The position numbers were made by a program, and so were the translations under genes. A stretch of DNA of 64,000 bases from Dyadobacter sp. 50-39. Lineage in GTDB: Bacteria > Bacteroidota > Bacteroidia > Cytophagales > Spirosomataceae. Positions 34,614 through 42,452 of this stretch are shown here, in pieces. The stretch lies in NCBI GenBank assembly GCA_001898145.1, contig MKSR01000036.1, forward strand, positions 124,001 to 188,000, read 5' to 3'. How positions within the stretch are numbered: position 1 is the first letter of the stretch; each line of letters opens with the position of its first letter. The notes under the pieces were generated by a model. The model was not told the origin of the DNA. It saw only the letters and a program-made list of their open reading frames with translations, and ran no database searches.

Positions 34614-34779
34614 CAATGGTTTTTATTTTATGTTTGCGTGGTGCTCTACCGGGGAGACCTAATTTGGCTCTTTTCAGTTATTGTTTCTCATAAATATAGT
34701 TTAAACGGTTTTTAAATGAGAATGAATGGCCCGGTATACGTTTTTAAACTGTAAAATTCATTCCACTTCGATACAGATT

Positions 34780-35475
34780 ATGACTGATATACGTCGTTTC
34801 AAGGCATTTTTAGCATTGTTTCTCCTCACAGCAGGATTGTTTTCCTGCGGCAGCGGGCAAAAGGAGGGTTCAGAGCAGAAGCCCGGTTCAGCAGATACAT
34901 CGGCGAAAGCACCTGCCGCTAAAAAGAAGATCATCGTGTTTTTCGGAAACAGCCTCACCGCCGCATACGGCCTCGACGATCCCTCGCAGGGTTTTGCCGG
35001 GCTGATCCAGAAGCGGATCGATTCGCTGGGCCTGAACTACAAGGTGGTGAATGCGGGTGTGAGCGGCGAGACCACCTCGGGTGGTAACAGTCGGATCGAC
35101 TGGCTCCTCAAACAGCCGCTTGACGTTTTTGTGCTCGAACTCGGAGGTAATGACGGCCTTAGGGGGATTCCGGTTTCAGAAACACGCAAGAACCTGCAGG
35201 AAATCCTCGACAAGGTAAAGGCCAAATATCCGGATGCCAAACGTGTGCTGGCGGGGATGCAGATCCCGCCGAACATGGGCCAGAAATACGCGGGTGAATT
35301 CAAGGAAGTGTACGCCGATCTAGCCAAAAAGAACGATGTGACGCTCATTCCGTTCCTGCTCGAAGGGGTGGGAGGTGAAACCAAGCTCAACCAGGCCGAC
35401 GGCATTCACCCCACAGCCGAAGGGCACAAGATACTGGCCGAAAATGTGTGGGTGAAGATCAAAGATTTGCTGTAA
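34780..35475 (+). CDS. tesA: TesA-like SGNH arylesterase/lysophospholipase, lipoprotein
   Basis: A 231-residue SGNH hydrolase with a lipoprotein signal (LALFLLTAGLFSC, Cys near residue 24) and a short acidic linker. Block I FFGNSLTAAYGLDD holds the nucleophile Ser, block II is VVNAGVSGETTSGG, block III ELGGNDGLRGIPV supplies the oxyanion Gly/Asn, and block V DGIHPTAEGH the Asp-His pair. The ATG at 34780 is preferred over an upstream in-frame ATG because it starts the signal peptide. Activity on esters or lysophospholipids in the periplasm is expected. It is divergent from the ABC pair, as tesA is in E. coli, which suggests a shared envelope-lipid role. Confidence 0.92.
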   Translation: MTDIRRFKAFLALFLLTAGLFSCGSGQKEGSEQKPGSADTSAKAPAAKKKIIVFFGNSLTAAYGLDDPSQGFAGLIQKRIDSLGLNYKVVNAGVSGETTSGGNSRIDWLLKQPLDVFVLELGGNDGLRGIPVSETRKNLQEILDKVKAKYPDAKRVLAGMQIPPNMGQKYAGEFKEVYADLAKKNDVTLIPFLLEGVGGETKLNQADGIHPTAEGHKILAENVWVKIKDLL

Positions 35476-35479
35476 AATG

Positions 35480-35507
35480 AAAGAACCCGCCATCGAGCGG
35501 GTTCTTT
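35480..35507. terminator. Bidirectional intrinsic terminator
   Basis: AAAGAACCCGC-catcga-GCGGGTTCTTT, a perfect 11-bp stem with A and T ends, fills the gap between the tesA-like gene and the convergent glycine-zipper protein gene. Confidence 0.88.
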
Positions 35508-35512
35508 GTTGT

Positions 35513-36064
35513 TCAGGCATTGTAAATTTCGTTGCCGTGCAGTTGCCGGGCTCCATATCTATGCCAGGCTTCGATGATCTCCATCCGGTCTTCGACGGTT
35601 TTTGGAGTAAACGAGATAATCGTCTCGCCAGCACGGATGCTGGTCTCGAATGCTTCCGCATGCTCCTTGGGTACGCCGCGGCCGTGTAATGCGCCTACGA
35701 TGCCGCCCGTTAGCCCGCCTGCACCTGCACCCGTGAGTGCGGCAAGTAATGGTCCGGCCACCGCGATGCCGAGTCCGGGAATAATGACCGTGCTGCCGAT
35801 GGCGATAATCGCCCCGGCAATAGCCCCCGCCGTACCGCCGATGGCCGAGCCAATGCCCGCATTCTCCATGGTGGTATGCGAAGGCTTTTCTTCGCCGATC
35901 TCTTCGTGATGTATCCGGTGTGTATCGTCGGAAATGATTACGTTGATCTCTTCCGGTTTGTAGCCTCTGTAAATCAGCTCGTCGTAAGCTTTCTGCGCAT
36001 CCATGCGATTGGAGAATGCCGCGTTAACCAGCGAGGGATAGTTATAGTCGATTGTAGTTTCCAT
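35513..36064 (-). CDS. General stress protein 17M-like domain plus glycine-zipper protein
   Basis: A 183-residue protein. The N-terminal 70 residues (SLVNAAFSNRMDAQKAYDELIYRGYKPEEINVIISDDT) match the YflT/general stress protein 17M fold, and the middle (residues ~85-145) is a glycine-zipper stretch (AIGGTAGAIAGAIIAIGSTVIIPGLGIAVAGPLLAALTGAGAGGLTGGIVGALHG) able to pack into a membrane. The ATG at 36064 (METTIDYNYP) is chosen; 34 upstream in-frame residues have no family counterpart. Such proteins are stress-induced in many Bacteroidota. The next gene upstream, a 54-residue membrane protein, also belongs to the stress-associated set, but a terminator separates them. Confidence 0.85.
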   Translation of the reverse strand: METTIDYNYPSLVNAAFSNRMDAQKAYDELIYRGYKPEEINVIISDDTHRIHHEEIGEEKPSHTTMENAGIGSAIGGTAGAIAGAIIAIGSTVIIPGLGIAVAGPLLAALTGAGAGGLTGGIVGALHGRGVPKEHAEAFETSIRAGETIISFTPKTVEDRMEIIEAWHRYGARQLHGNEIYNA

Positions 36065-36138
36065 GACCTGGGGTTTTAGTTTGAATCCTGCCGTTTCAAC
36101 AACAACTATGCCAGATGACGGCGGGCCAGGCCGGGCAT

Positions 36139-36180
36139 AAAAAAGCCCGGAACGGTTGATTACCAACGTTCCGGGCCTTT
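36139..36180 (-). terminator. Intrinsic terminator downstream of the 54-residue membrane protein gene
   Basis: GCCCGGAACG (36145-36154) pairs with CGTTCCGGGC (36167-36176). On the minus strand it is followed by a run of six T (36144-36139). It lies between the small membrane protein gene and the glycine-zipper gene. Confidence 0.85.
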
Positions 36181-36196
36181 GGTGAATGAGTTTGCG

Positions 36197-36361
36197 CTAT
36201 ACCACCCTATCGCCGCGTATCAAACGCAGGATGATGGCCACTACGGCGATCACGAGGAGGATATGAATGATATTTCCTAAGCCAAAACTTGCAAAGCCGA
36301 AATAGCCGATCAGCCACAAGATCACCAGGATCACGGCTATGGTATACAGGAGATTTCCCAT
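36197..36361 (-). CDS. Lmo0937-like small membrane protein (54 aa)
   Basis: A 54-residue hydrophobic protein, MGNLLYTIAVILVILWLIGY and onward, with two membrane helices separated by FGFASFGLGNIIH and a basic end RLIRGDRVV. The two-helix layout with a GNIIHILLVIAVV second helix matches the widespread Lmo0937-family membrane proteins. The frame is 55 codons, ATG at 36361 to TAG at 36197, followed at once by a strong terminator. These proteins are commonly encoded beside stress proteins, as here. The 225 bases upstream of it hold no gene that I can see. Confidence 0.85.
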   Translation of the reverse strand: MGNLLYTIAVILVILWLIGYFGFASFGLGNIIHILLVIAVVAIILRLIRGDRVV

Positions 36362-36586
36362 TGTTGTAAAATTTTGAGTTAGAGTTATATTAGAGATACC
36401 AGCTTTACATCAATTTAGGTGCCAGGCACTTTATCATGCCCCGGAACGGGATATTTCCACGGTTTCTACAATATTTGCGGGGTTCAAGGCTGTTCTTCCG
36501 TGCAGTTGTAGAAAATTTTCTCAAAATCTTACGGTAACTGCCATTCCATAATCGTCATTGTCTCAATTCCCTTTCAATTCTTTCCA

Positions 36587-37420
36587 ATGAAAAAAGCATT
36601 TCTATCTTTTTTTGCATCCGCCGTTTTTATTTTCTGTCAGTTCAATGCCGCGCAGGTCTCCGCGGCCCAGGTCGACACCGTGGAGGTCAACAGTGCGGTG
36701 ATGAAAACGAAACTGAAAGTAGTCGTGGTACGGCCCGCGGGTTACAGCTCCGGCAAGGAGTTTCCGGTGGTTTACCTGCTGCACGGTTACAGCGGAAACC
36801 ATTCCAACTGGATTACCAAAGCGCCGGGCATCCAGCAAGCCGCCGACCAGTATAATATGATGATTGTTTGCCCCGACGGTGGGTTCAGCAGCTGGTACTG
36901 GGACAGCCCGGTAGACCCGCAGTCACAGTTTGAGACCTATATCTCCAGGGAACTGGTGGCTTACGTCGATAAGAACTACAAAACCATCAAAGACCGTAAA
37001 GGACGCGGCATTACCGGACTGAGCATGGGCGGCCACGGCGCATTGTACCTCGCATTGAAGCATCAGGATGTGTACGGCACTGCCGGGAGCATGAGTGGGG
37101 GCGTGGATATCCGTCCTTTCCCCAACAACTGGGACATGGCAAAACGCCTGGGCAGCTATGCCGAACAACCCGAAAGATGGGAGAAGAATACGGTCATTAA
37201 TATGCTCCATTTGCTGACCCCTAATTCACTTTCGCTCATCATCGACTGCGGTACCGAAGATTTCTTTTATGGCGTCAATGAAAACCTGCACCAGCAGCTT
37301 GAATACCGCAAGATTCCCCACGACTATATTTCCCGCCCAGGAGCACACAACTGGCCATACTGGGAGAATGCCGTTCAGCACCAGCTTCTTTTCATGAATA
37401 CTTATTTTAGTAAAAAATAA
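36587..37420 (+). CDS. Exported esterase, CE1/esterase D-like alpha/beta hydrolase
   Basis: A 277-residue secreted alpha/beta hydrolase: signal peptide MKKAFLSFFASAVFIFCQFNAAQVSAAQ, oxyanion-side block PVVYLLHGYSGNHSNW, nucleophile elbow GLSMGGHGALYLAL with Ser146, acid region IIDCGTEDFF and catalytic His in PGAHNWPYWENAV. Family members are acetyl-xylan/feruloyl esterases and S-formylglutathione hydrolases; export and neighbouring carbohydrate genes favour a hemicellulose esterase. The CE15-like gene starts 16 bases after the stop, so they are probably cotranscribed. Confidence 0.88.
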   Translation: MKKAFLSFFASAVFIFCQFNAAQVSAAQVDTVEVNSAVMKTKLKVVVVRPAGYSSGKEFPVVYLLHGYSGNHSNWITKAPGIQQAADQYNMMIVCPDGGFSSWYWDSPVDPQSQFETYISRELVAYVDKNYKTIKDRKGRGITGLSMGGHGALYLALKHQDVYGTAGSMSGGVDIRPFPNNWDMAKRLGSYAEQPERWEKNTVINMLHLLTPNSLSLIIDCGTEDFFYGVNENLHQQLEYRKIPHDYISRPGAHNWPYWENAVQHQLLFMNTYFSKK

Positions 37421-37436
37421 CACTCAAATCCGTTGC

Positions 37437-38696
37437 ATGCGACTCATTATGAGGAATTTACTTTTTGCATTGACGCCTCTCTGTGCTTTCGTGCCGAAAA
37501 TAGTGTACGGCCAGGAGGGTAATCGCGCACTGCCCGACCCATTTACTTTCAACAGCGGAAAAAAGGTGAAATCGGTGAAAGAATGGGAGGAACGGCGAAA
37601 GGAAATTCTCGAAACGATGACGCGCGAAATGTACGGCACCTCGCCGGGACGCCCCAAAAACATGCGCTTTGAAGTTTTTGACCTCGATAAAAAAGCATTG
37701 GGTGGTAAAGCAACCCGCAAGCAAGTGACCGTATATATTGCTGAAAATGGCCGCGAAGCCCGGTTTGACTTGCTGGTCTACGTTCCCAATCAGGCCAAAC
37801 ATCCTGTACCGGCGATCATCGGATTGAATTTCATCGGCAACCAGGCGATTCACGCGGATCCGGGTATCAAGCTGACAACCGCCTGGGTCGAAAACAGCCG
37901 GATGTTTCCCTGCGCAGCGAATGGCAAGGCCACCGATGCCTGCCGGGGCGTCAATGCGTCGCAATGGGCGGTGGATAGTATTCTCGCACGCGGTTACGCG
38001 CTTGTAACGCTCTACCGCGAGGAAGTAGCCTCCGATAGAAAGGAATATGCGTTTCAGACAGGCGTGCACCCGTTGTACCCTGCTTTGCAGCAGCGGGAGG
38101 ACAATTTCTCGACCGTCGCTGCCTGGGCCTGGGCATTGAGCCGCGGGCTGGACTATTTGGAAACCGACAGGGATATCGATGCAAAGCGCGTGGCTGTGTT
38201 CGGTTTTTCGCGCCTCGGCAAGGCTGCGCTCTGGGCCGGTGCAACAGATCGGCGGTTTGCTGCCGTACTGAGCAATGAGTCGGGTGCGGGAGGCGGAAAG
38301 CAGTTCCGGCGCGGGATCGGGGAGGACATTAACCGCCTTTGTACCGTATTTCCGCACTGGTATGCCCGGAGCCTGAACAAATACAAAGGCAAGGACACCG
38401 AGTTGCCGTTCGATCAGCATTTTGTCCTTTCGCTCATTGCTCCGAGGCCGGTTTACCTGGCTACGGCAGAGGACGATAAAAATGCCGATCCGCAGGGTGA
38501 GTTCGCTACCGCGCGGGCTGCGGATGGGATATACCGGTTTTTAGGGACGAGCGGTTTTCCGGATGTACCGTTTCCGGCGCTGAATCGGCCCGTATCGGGC
38601 CAGATCGGCTTTCATATCCGGCCGGGCGGGCACGACGTTAAAATGTTCGACTGGATACAGTTTTTAAATTTCTCTGATTTACATTTGCAAAAATAG
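37437..38696 (+). CDS. CE15-like 4-O-methyl-glucuronoyl methylesterase
   Basis: A 419-residue exported hydrolase that resembles the glucuronoyl esterases of carbohydrate esterase family 15, which cut the ester between lignin and glucuronic acid in xylan. Signal peptide LLFALTPLCAFVPKIVYG; nucleophile elbow FGFSRLGKAALWAG with the Ser near residue 257 (the family writes GxSRxGK); NESGAGGG follows as the family Glu block; PFDQHFVLSLIAPRPVYLATAEDD and the final GGHDVKMFDWIQF with the catalytic His. The first ATG (37437) is taken, an ATG four codons in is equally possible. Just before a FucP-like transporter gene. Confidence 0.9.
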   Translation: MRLIMRNLLFALTPLCAFVPKIVYGQEGNRALPDPFTFNSGKKVKSVKEWEERRKEILETMTREMYGTSPGRPKNMRFEVFDLDKKALGGKATRKQVTVYIAENGREARFDLLVYVPNQAKHPVPAIIGLNFIGNQAIHADPGIKLTTAWVENSRMFPCAANGKATDACRGVNASQWAVDSILARGYALVTLYREEVASDRKEYAFQTGVHPLYPALQQREDNFSTVAAWAWALSRGLDYLETDRDIDAKRVAVFGFSRLGKAALWAGATDRRFAAVLSNESGAGGGKQFRRGIGEDINRLCTVFPHWYARSLNKYKGKDTELPFDQHFVLSLIAPRPVYLATAEDDKNADPQGEFATARAADGIYRFLGTSGFPDVPFPALNRPVSGQIGFHIRPGGHDVKMFDWIQFLNFSDLHLQK

Positions 38697-38731
38697 ACCG
38701 AACCTTATATTTAATTTTACTATTCAGCTAA

Positions 38732-39985
38732 ATGAGCAACCATTCGTCTGCCGGCACCGTTCACGCCTCCCCGCCTAAGTTCACTGACAAAAAATACCTT
38801 GTTACCCTGGTCTTCGTAACGTCCCTGTTCATGTTCTGGGGGATTGCCATTACGATGGGGGACGTGCTCAACAAACACTTCCAGAAGGTGTTGAGCCTGA
38901 GTAAGACGCAATCCGCTTTCGTACAGTTCGCGATTTTCGGGGCCTACTTCATTATGGGTATCCCTGCGGGTTTGTTCATGAAGCGTTTCGGTTATAAAAG
39001 CGGTGTATTGCTGGGTTTGTCGCTTTTCGCATTAGGTGCATTCCTGTTCGTTCCTGCCGCCAGCACGGCTTCATTCCCGTTCTTCGGCATCGCGTTGTTT
39101 ATCCTCGGTTGCGGCCTGGCTACGCTCGAAACCGTGGCGCACCCGTTTGTAGCGTCGCTCGGCGACCAGCGCACGAGTGATCAGCGCATCAACTTCGCTC
39201 AGGCATTCAATGCATTGGGTGCTATCCTCGGGCCTGCGATCGGCGGCTACTTCCTTTTCCGGAACCACGTGGAGGGCAGTACAGACCTTACTTCTGTGAA
39301 GAACCTTTACATTGCCATCGGTTCGGTGATTGCATTGATCGCGCTCGCTTTTTCATTTGTGAAAGTTCCGGCCCTCATTGATCCGCACGCAGCGGAGGTG
39401 AATGCCGATACTTCCAATGTGGATACGGAGCCCGGAAAGACATTATTCCAGCACAGGCATTTTGTGTGGGCGGTAGCGGCCCAAACTTTCAATGTGGCGG
39501 CGCAAGGCGGTACGTGGGCATTCTTTATCAATTATGCGCACGAGAAAATGGGCTTCTCCGACGCGGTGGCAGCCAACTATATGATCGGTTTCATGGCATT
39601 GATGCTGGCCGGACGTTTTGTAGGTACTTTCCTGATGCGCTTCATCGCTCCCAACTCACTGCTGGCCATTTTTGCATTCAGTAATATCGTCATGTGTCTC
39701 ATTGTAGCACAGGCGTGGGGATGGCCTTCCTTCATCGCGCTGATGATGCTCAACTTCTTCTTCAGCATTATGTTCCCGACAATTTTCAGTCTTGGTCTGA
39801 AAAACCTCGGATCCAATACCCAGCAAGGCTCTTCATTTATCGCGATGGGCGTGGCAGGAGGGGCATTCTTCCCGTTCCTGATGGGCGCAGTGGCAGAAAC
39901 GAATGTAGCACACGCCTACTATCTGCCGATCATCTGTTATACGGTGATCTTCCTGTTTGGTTATAAATTTTATAAAACGCATTGA
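38732..39985 (+). CDS. FucP-type MFS sugar:proton symporter
   Basis: A 417-residue 12-helix transporter of the fucose/glucose/galactose permease family: VFVTSLFMFWGIAITMGDVLNKHFQKVLSLSKTQSAFVQFAIFGAYFIMGIPAGLFMKRFGYKSGVLLGL is the FucP N-terminal signature and RINFAQAFNALGAILGPAIGGYFLF the helix 5 block. It should import a monosaccharide released by outer enzymes. A 35-bp gap after the CE15 gene suggests cotranscription. Its stop codon abuts the palindromic repeats at 39986. Confidence 0.92.
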   Translation: MSNHSSAGTVHASPPKFTDKKYLVTLVFVTSLFMFWGIAITMGDVLNKHFQKVLSLSKTQSAFVQFAIFGAYFIMGIPAGLFMKRFGYKSGVLLGLSLFALGAFLFVPAASTASFPFFGIALFILGCGLATLETVAHPFVASLGDQRTSDQRINFAQAFNALGAILGPAIGGYFLFRNHVEGSTDLTSVKNLYIAIGSVIALIALAFSFVKVPALIDPHAAEVNADTSNVDTEPGKTLFQHRHFVWAVAAQTFNVAAQGGTWAFFINYAHEKMGFSDAVAANYMIGFMALMLAGRFVGTFLMRFIAPNSLLAIFAFSNIVMCLIVAQAWGWPSFIALMMLNFFFSIMFPTIFSLGLKNLGSNTQQGSSFIAMGVAGGAFFPFLMGAVAETNVAHAYYLPIICYTVIFLFGYKFYKTH

Positions 39986-40062
39986 GGTACTTCGGCCGCC
40001 GGCAATCGGCCGCCGGCAATCGGCTGTCGGCTTTTGGTTAGCTGAAAATCAGCTGAAGTACC
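39986..40062. repeat. Intergenic palindromic repeat with GTACTTCGGC end (element C1)
   Basis: The element opens with GGTACTTCGGC and closes with GCTGAAGTACC. Inside are tandem units GCCGCCGGCAATCGGC and AATCGGCTGTCGGC, then a small AGCTGAaaaTCAGCT hairpin. It starts immediately after the transporter stop codon. It shares its end and the inner AATCGGCTGTCGGC unit with element B in the iol operon. Confidence 0.8.
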
Positions 40063-40078
40063 AATTAACTAATAGAGA

Positions 40079-40153
40079 TACCTCGGCCATCGATAATAGG
40101 CTTTTGGGACGACTGACAATCAGCCGACAGCCGAGAGCCGACAGCCGAAGTAC
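40079..40153. repeat. Intergenic palindromic repeat with GCCGAAGTAC end (element C2)
   Basis: A second unit 16 bases after C1. It opens with TACCTCGGCC and closes with four tandem units in the reverse sense (CAGCCGA, CAGCCGA, GAGCCGA, CAGCCGAAGTAC). Its right end is identical to that of element B. The ROK kinase gene starts 19 bases later. Confidence 0.8.
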
Positions 40154-40171
40154 TACCAAAACACTTAACAA

Positions 40172-41071
40172 ATGAAACTCTGGGGAATCGACTTAGGAGG
40201 TACTAAAATAGAATGTGCAGTGCTGGATCCCGAAAGGAATCTGGAAGTAGTGGTACGTATGCGCGTGCCGACGGAATCGGTGAATGGCTATGACCATATC
40301 CTGTCGCAGATCAAAAAGCTGATCGACATGGTGGCTGAGCAGGTGGGCGAGCGGCCGCGGAAGATCGGTTTCGCGACCCCGGGCGTGCTCGAACCGGATT
40401 CGCAGCTCATGAAAAACTCCAACACGACCTGCCTCAACGGAATGCCGCTGAAGGCCGATCTGGAAAAAATATTGGGCGTGCCCTGCCAGCTTGCCAACGA
40501 CGCCAACTGCTTTGCATTGGCCGAAGCACTCATGGGGGCCGGTAAGGACTACCACGGGGCCGAAGTGGTTTTCGGGGTTATTATGGGCACCGGTGTAGGC
40601 GGCGGCCTGGTGGTAAACAACAAGATCATCGGCGGCCACCACGGTATCGGCGGCGAATGGGGCCACAATATCCTCGAAGAAGGCGGCGAGCCATGCTACT
40701 GCGGCAAAGCAGGCTGCGTGGAGCAGGTGATCGCCGGTCCGGCTCTGGAGCGCCATTATCAGAAACTCAGCGGAGAAAAGGTGTCCATGAAAACGGTTCT
40801 GGAAAGGTATCATTCCGGCAACGACGAGCATGCGAAAGCGACTATCGAGCGCTTGCTCGAGTATTATGGCCGGGCTATTTCGACGCTGATCAACGTAATC
40901 GACCCGAACCTGATCGTGATCGGCGGCGGAGTCGGCAATATCGACCTGCTTTACACAGCAGGCTACGAGCGTATCCGCAAGTATATTTTTAACAAGGGAG
41001 TCGTCACGACGCCGATCGTAAAGCCCAAGCTTGGCGATAGCGCCGGTGTTTTCGGCGCAGCGCTCCTGTAA
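40172..41071 (+). CDS. ROK family sugar kinase
   Basis: A 299-residue sugar kinase of the ROK family. GIDLGGTKIECAVLD is the phosphate-binding start, MGTGVGGGLVVNNKIIGGHHGIGGEWGHN the central substrate block with the zinc His, and CYCGKAGCVEQ the ROK zinc-binding motif CxCGxxGCxE. VIGGGVGNIDLL is the adenosine block. It phosphorylates glucose, fructose, mannose or N-acetyl sugars; which one is not visible. It follows the FucP-type importer across the repeat pair and so probably phosphorylates the imported sugar. A strong terminator follows. Confidence 0.92.
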   Translation: MKLWGIDLGGTKIECAVLDPERNLEVVVRMRVPTESVNGYDHILSQIKKLIDMVAEQVGERPRKIGFATPGVLEPDSQLMKNSNTTCLNGMPLKADLEKILGVPCQLANDANCFALAEALMGAGKDYHGAEVVFGVIMGTGVGGGLVVNNKIIGGHHGIGGEWGHNILEEGGEPCYCGKAGCVEQVIAGPALERHYQKLSGEKVSMKTVLERYHSGNDEHAKATIERLLEYYGRAISTLINVIDPNLIVIGGGVGNIDLLYTAGYERIRKYIFNKGVVTTPIVKPKLGDSAGVFGAALL

Positions 41072-41087
41072 TCGGCTGCTGTTTTCC

Positions 41088-41133
41088 AGTCCCGGCATTG
41101 TCCAGCATTTTGTTGGAGAATGCCGGGACTTTT
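41088..41133 (+). terminator. Intrinsic terminator after the ROK kinase gene
   Basis: AGTCCCGGCATT (41088-41099) pairs perfectly with 41119-41130 around a 19-base loop and is followed by TTTT. It starts 16 bases after the kinase stop. Confidence 0.85.
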
Positions 41134-41217
41134 GTTGCCTTTTGTTTGAGGGATATAGGCAGTAAATCAGTAATTTATGTGGCTTCTTAGCTCAGTTGTC
41201 ATCAACTTGTATGAGTC

Positions 41218-42423
41218 ATGTACACCACCATCACCACTACTAGAACCCTCACCAACCGCATCCGGTCGATCGACACGGTCCGCGGCCTGATCATCATTGT
41301 CATGGCTCTCGACCATGTACGCGATTTTTTCCACATAGCCGGTGCTACCGGCGATCCTACCGACCTGGCTACGACCACTCCGGCCTTGTTTCTTACCCGG
41401 TGGATCACCCATTATTGTGCACCGTCTTTCATGATGCTTTCGGGTTTGTCGGCCTATCTGTCGGGCCTCAGCAAAACGGCGGCCGAGAAGTCGGCCTTTC
41501 TGATCAAGCGCGGTTTCTGGCTTATTCTGGTTGAAATGGTGTTTATGACGTTTGCATTCACATTTGATGTTTATTACAAAACACTCTTTTTTGCCGTATT
41601 CTGGGCATTGGGCGGCGCAATGATCGTGCTCGGCATTGCGGTACGGTTTGCTTCTCCTAAAACGGTGCTGGTACTCGGGCTGGCACTGGTATTGGGGCAT
41701 AACCTGCTGGACTATGTGAAGTTGCAGGAAAACTCGGCAGCCGACATCCTCTTACGCATATTCTTTACCGGTAGAGGTACATTCCTGCCGAGGCCTGATG
41801 GCGGCGCGATCGTTTTTTTGTATGTGATATTTCCCTGGGCAGGCATTATGATGTCGGGCTACGGCCTGGGCATGCTTTACAACCGGCAGGAAGATCCGGC
41901 ACGGCGCAGGAAGCTGCTCGTGTGGATTGGCTCTACGCTTACATTGCTGTTTGTCGTGCTAAGGTTTATCAACGGTTACGGAGACCCTGCCCCTTGGTCG
42001 GTGCAGGATACCGGCATTAAAACATTCATGTCCTTCCTGAATGTGACCAAATATCCCCCCTCGCTGCTATTTACATTCATGACGCAAGGGCCGATACTGA
42101 TTCTACTGGCCCTCACCGAACAGACAGATAACGCATTCAGCCGCATTTGTACGGTTTACGGACGGGTACCGTTCTTCTTTTTCCTGGTGCATTTTTACGT
42201 AATCCATATTATGACCATGGTGACGGTATTCCTATCCGGCTACACCTGGCAGCAAGCGACCGACGACAGCCTTTTCTTCAAATTCAGGCCCAATGAATTC
42301 GGCTACCCGCTCGGGCAAACCTATCTGATCTGGATGTTCATTGTAGTGGCCCTTTACTGGCCGTGTAAATGGTACGGCGAATACCGGGCGCGGAAGAGAA
42401 CCTGGTGGCTCAGCTATTTGTAA
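41218..42423 (+). CDS. DUF1624/heparan-alpha-glucosaminide acetyltransferase-like membrane protein
   Basis: A 401-residue inner-membrane protein with about ten helices. The start IRSIDTVRGLIIIVMALDHVRDFFH is the signature of the DUF1624 (HGSNAT-like, acyltransferase-3 related) family, with the conserved Asp, Arg and Asp-His. Family members carry acyl groups across the membrane to sugars. It has its own start after a terminator, and the esterase gene downstream starts 29 bases after its stop, so these two may be cotranscribed. Substrate unknown. Confidence 0.88.
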   Translation: MYTTITTTRTLTNRIRSIDTVRGLIIIVMALDHVRDFFHIAGATGDPTDLATTTPALFLTRWITHYCAPSFMMLSGLSAYLSGLSKTAAEKSAFLIKRGFWLILVEMVFMTFAFTFDVYYKTLFFAVFWALGGAMIVLGIAVRFASPKTVLVLGLALVLGHNLLDYVKLQENSAADILLRIFFTGRGTFLPRPDGGAIVFLYVIFPWAGIMMSGYGLGMLYNRQEDPARRRKLLVWIGSTLTLLFVVLRFINGYGDPAPWSVQDTGIKTFMSFLNVTKYPPSLLFTFMTQGPILILLALTEQTDNAFSRICTVYGRVPFFFFLVHFYVIHIMTMVTVFLSGYTWQQATDDSLFFKFRPNEFGYPLGQTYLIWMFIVVALYWPCKWYGEYRARKRTWWLSYL

Positions 42424-42452
42424 ACTATTAATTAATTTAAATACACACTTTC

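Noticed and set aside
34680-34779. Inverted repeats AGTTTAAA and GAATGAAT upstream of the tesA-like gene as operators
   Set aside because: They are short, AT-rich and unevenly spaced; chance is a fair explanation in this composition.
39986-40153. Insertion sequence or other autonomous transposon
   Set aside because: No transposase frame in or near the repeats and the units are under 130 bases; at most a miniature non-autonomous element.
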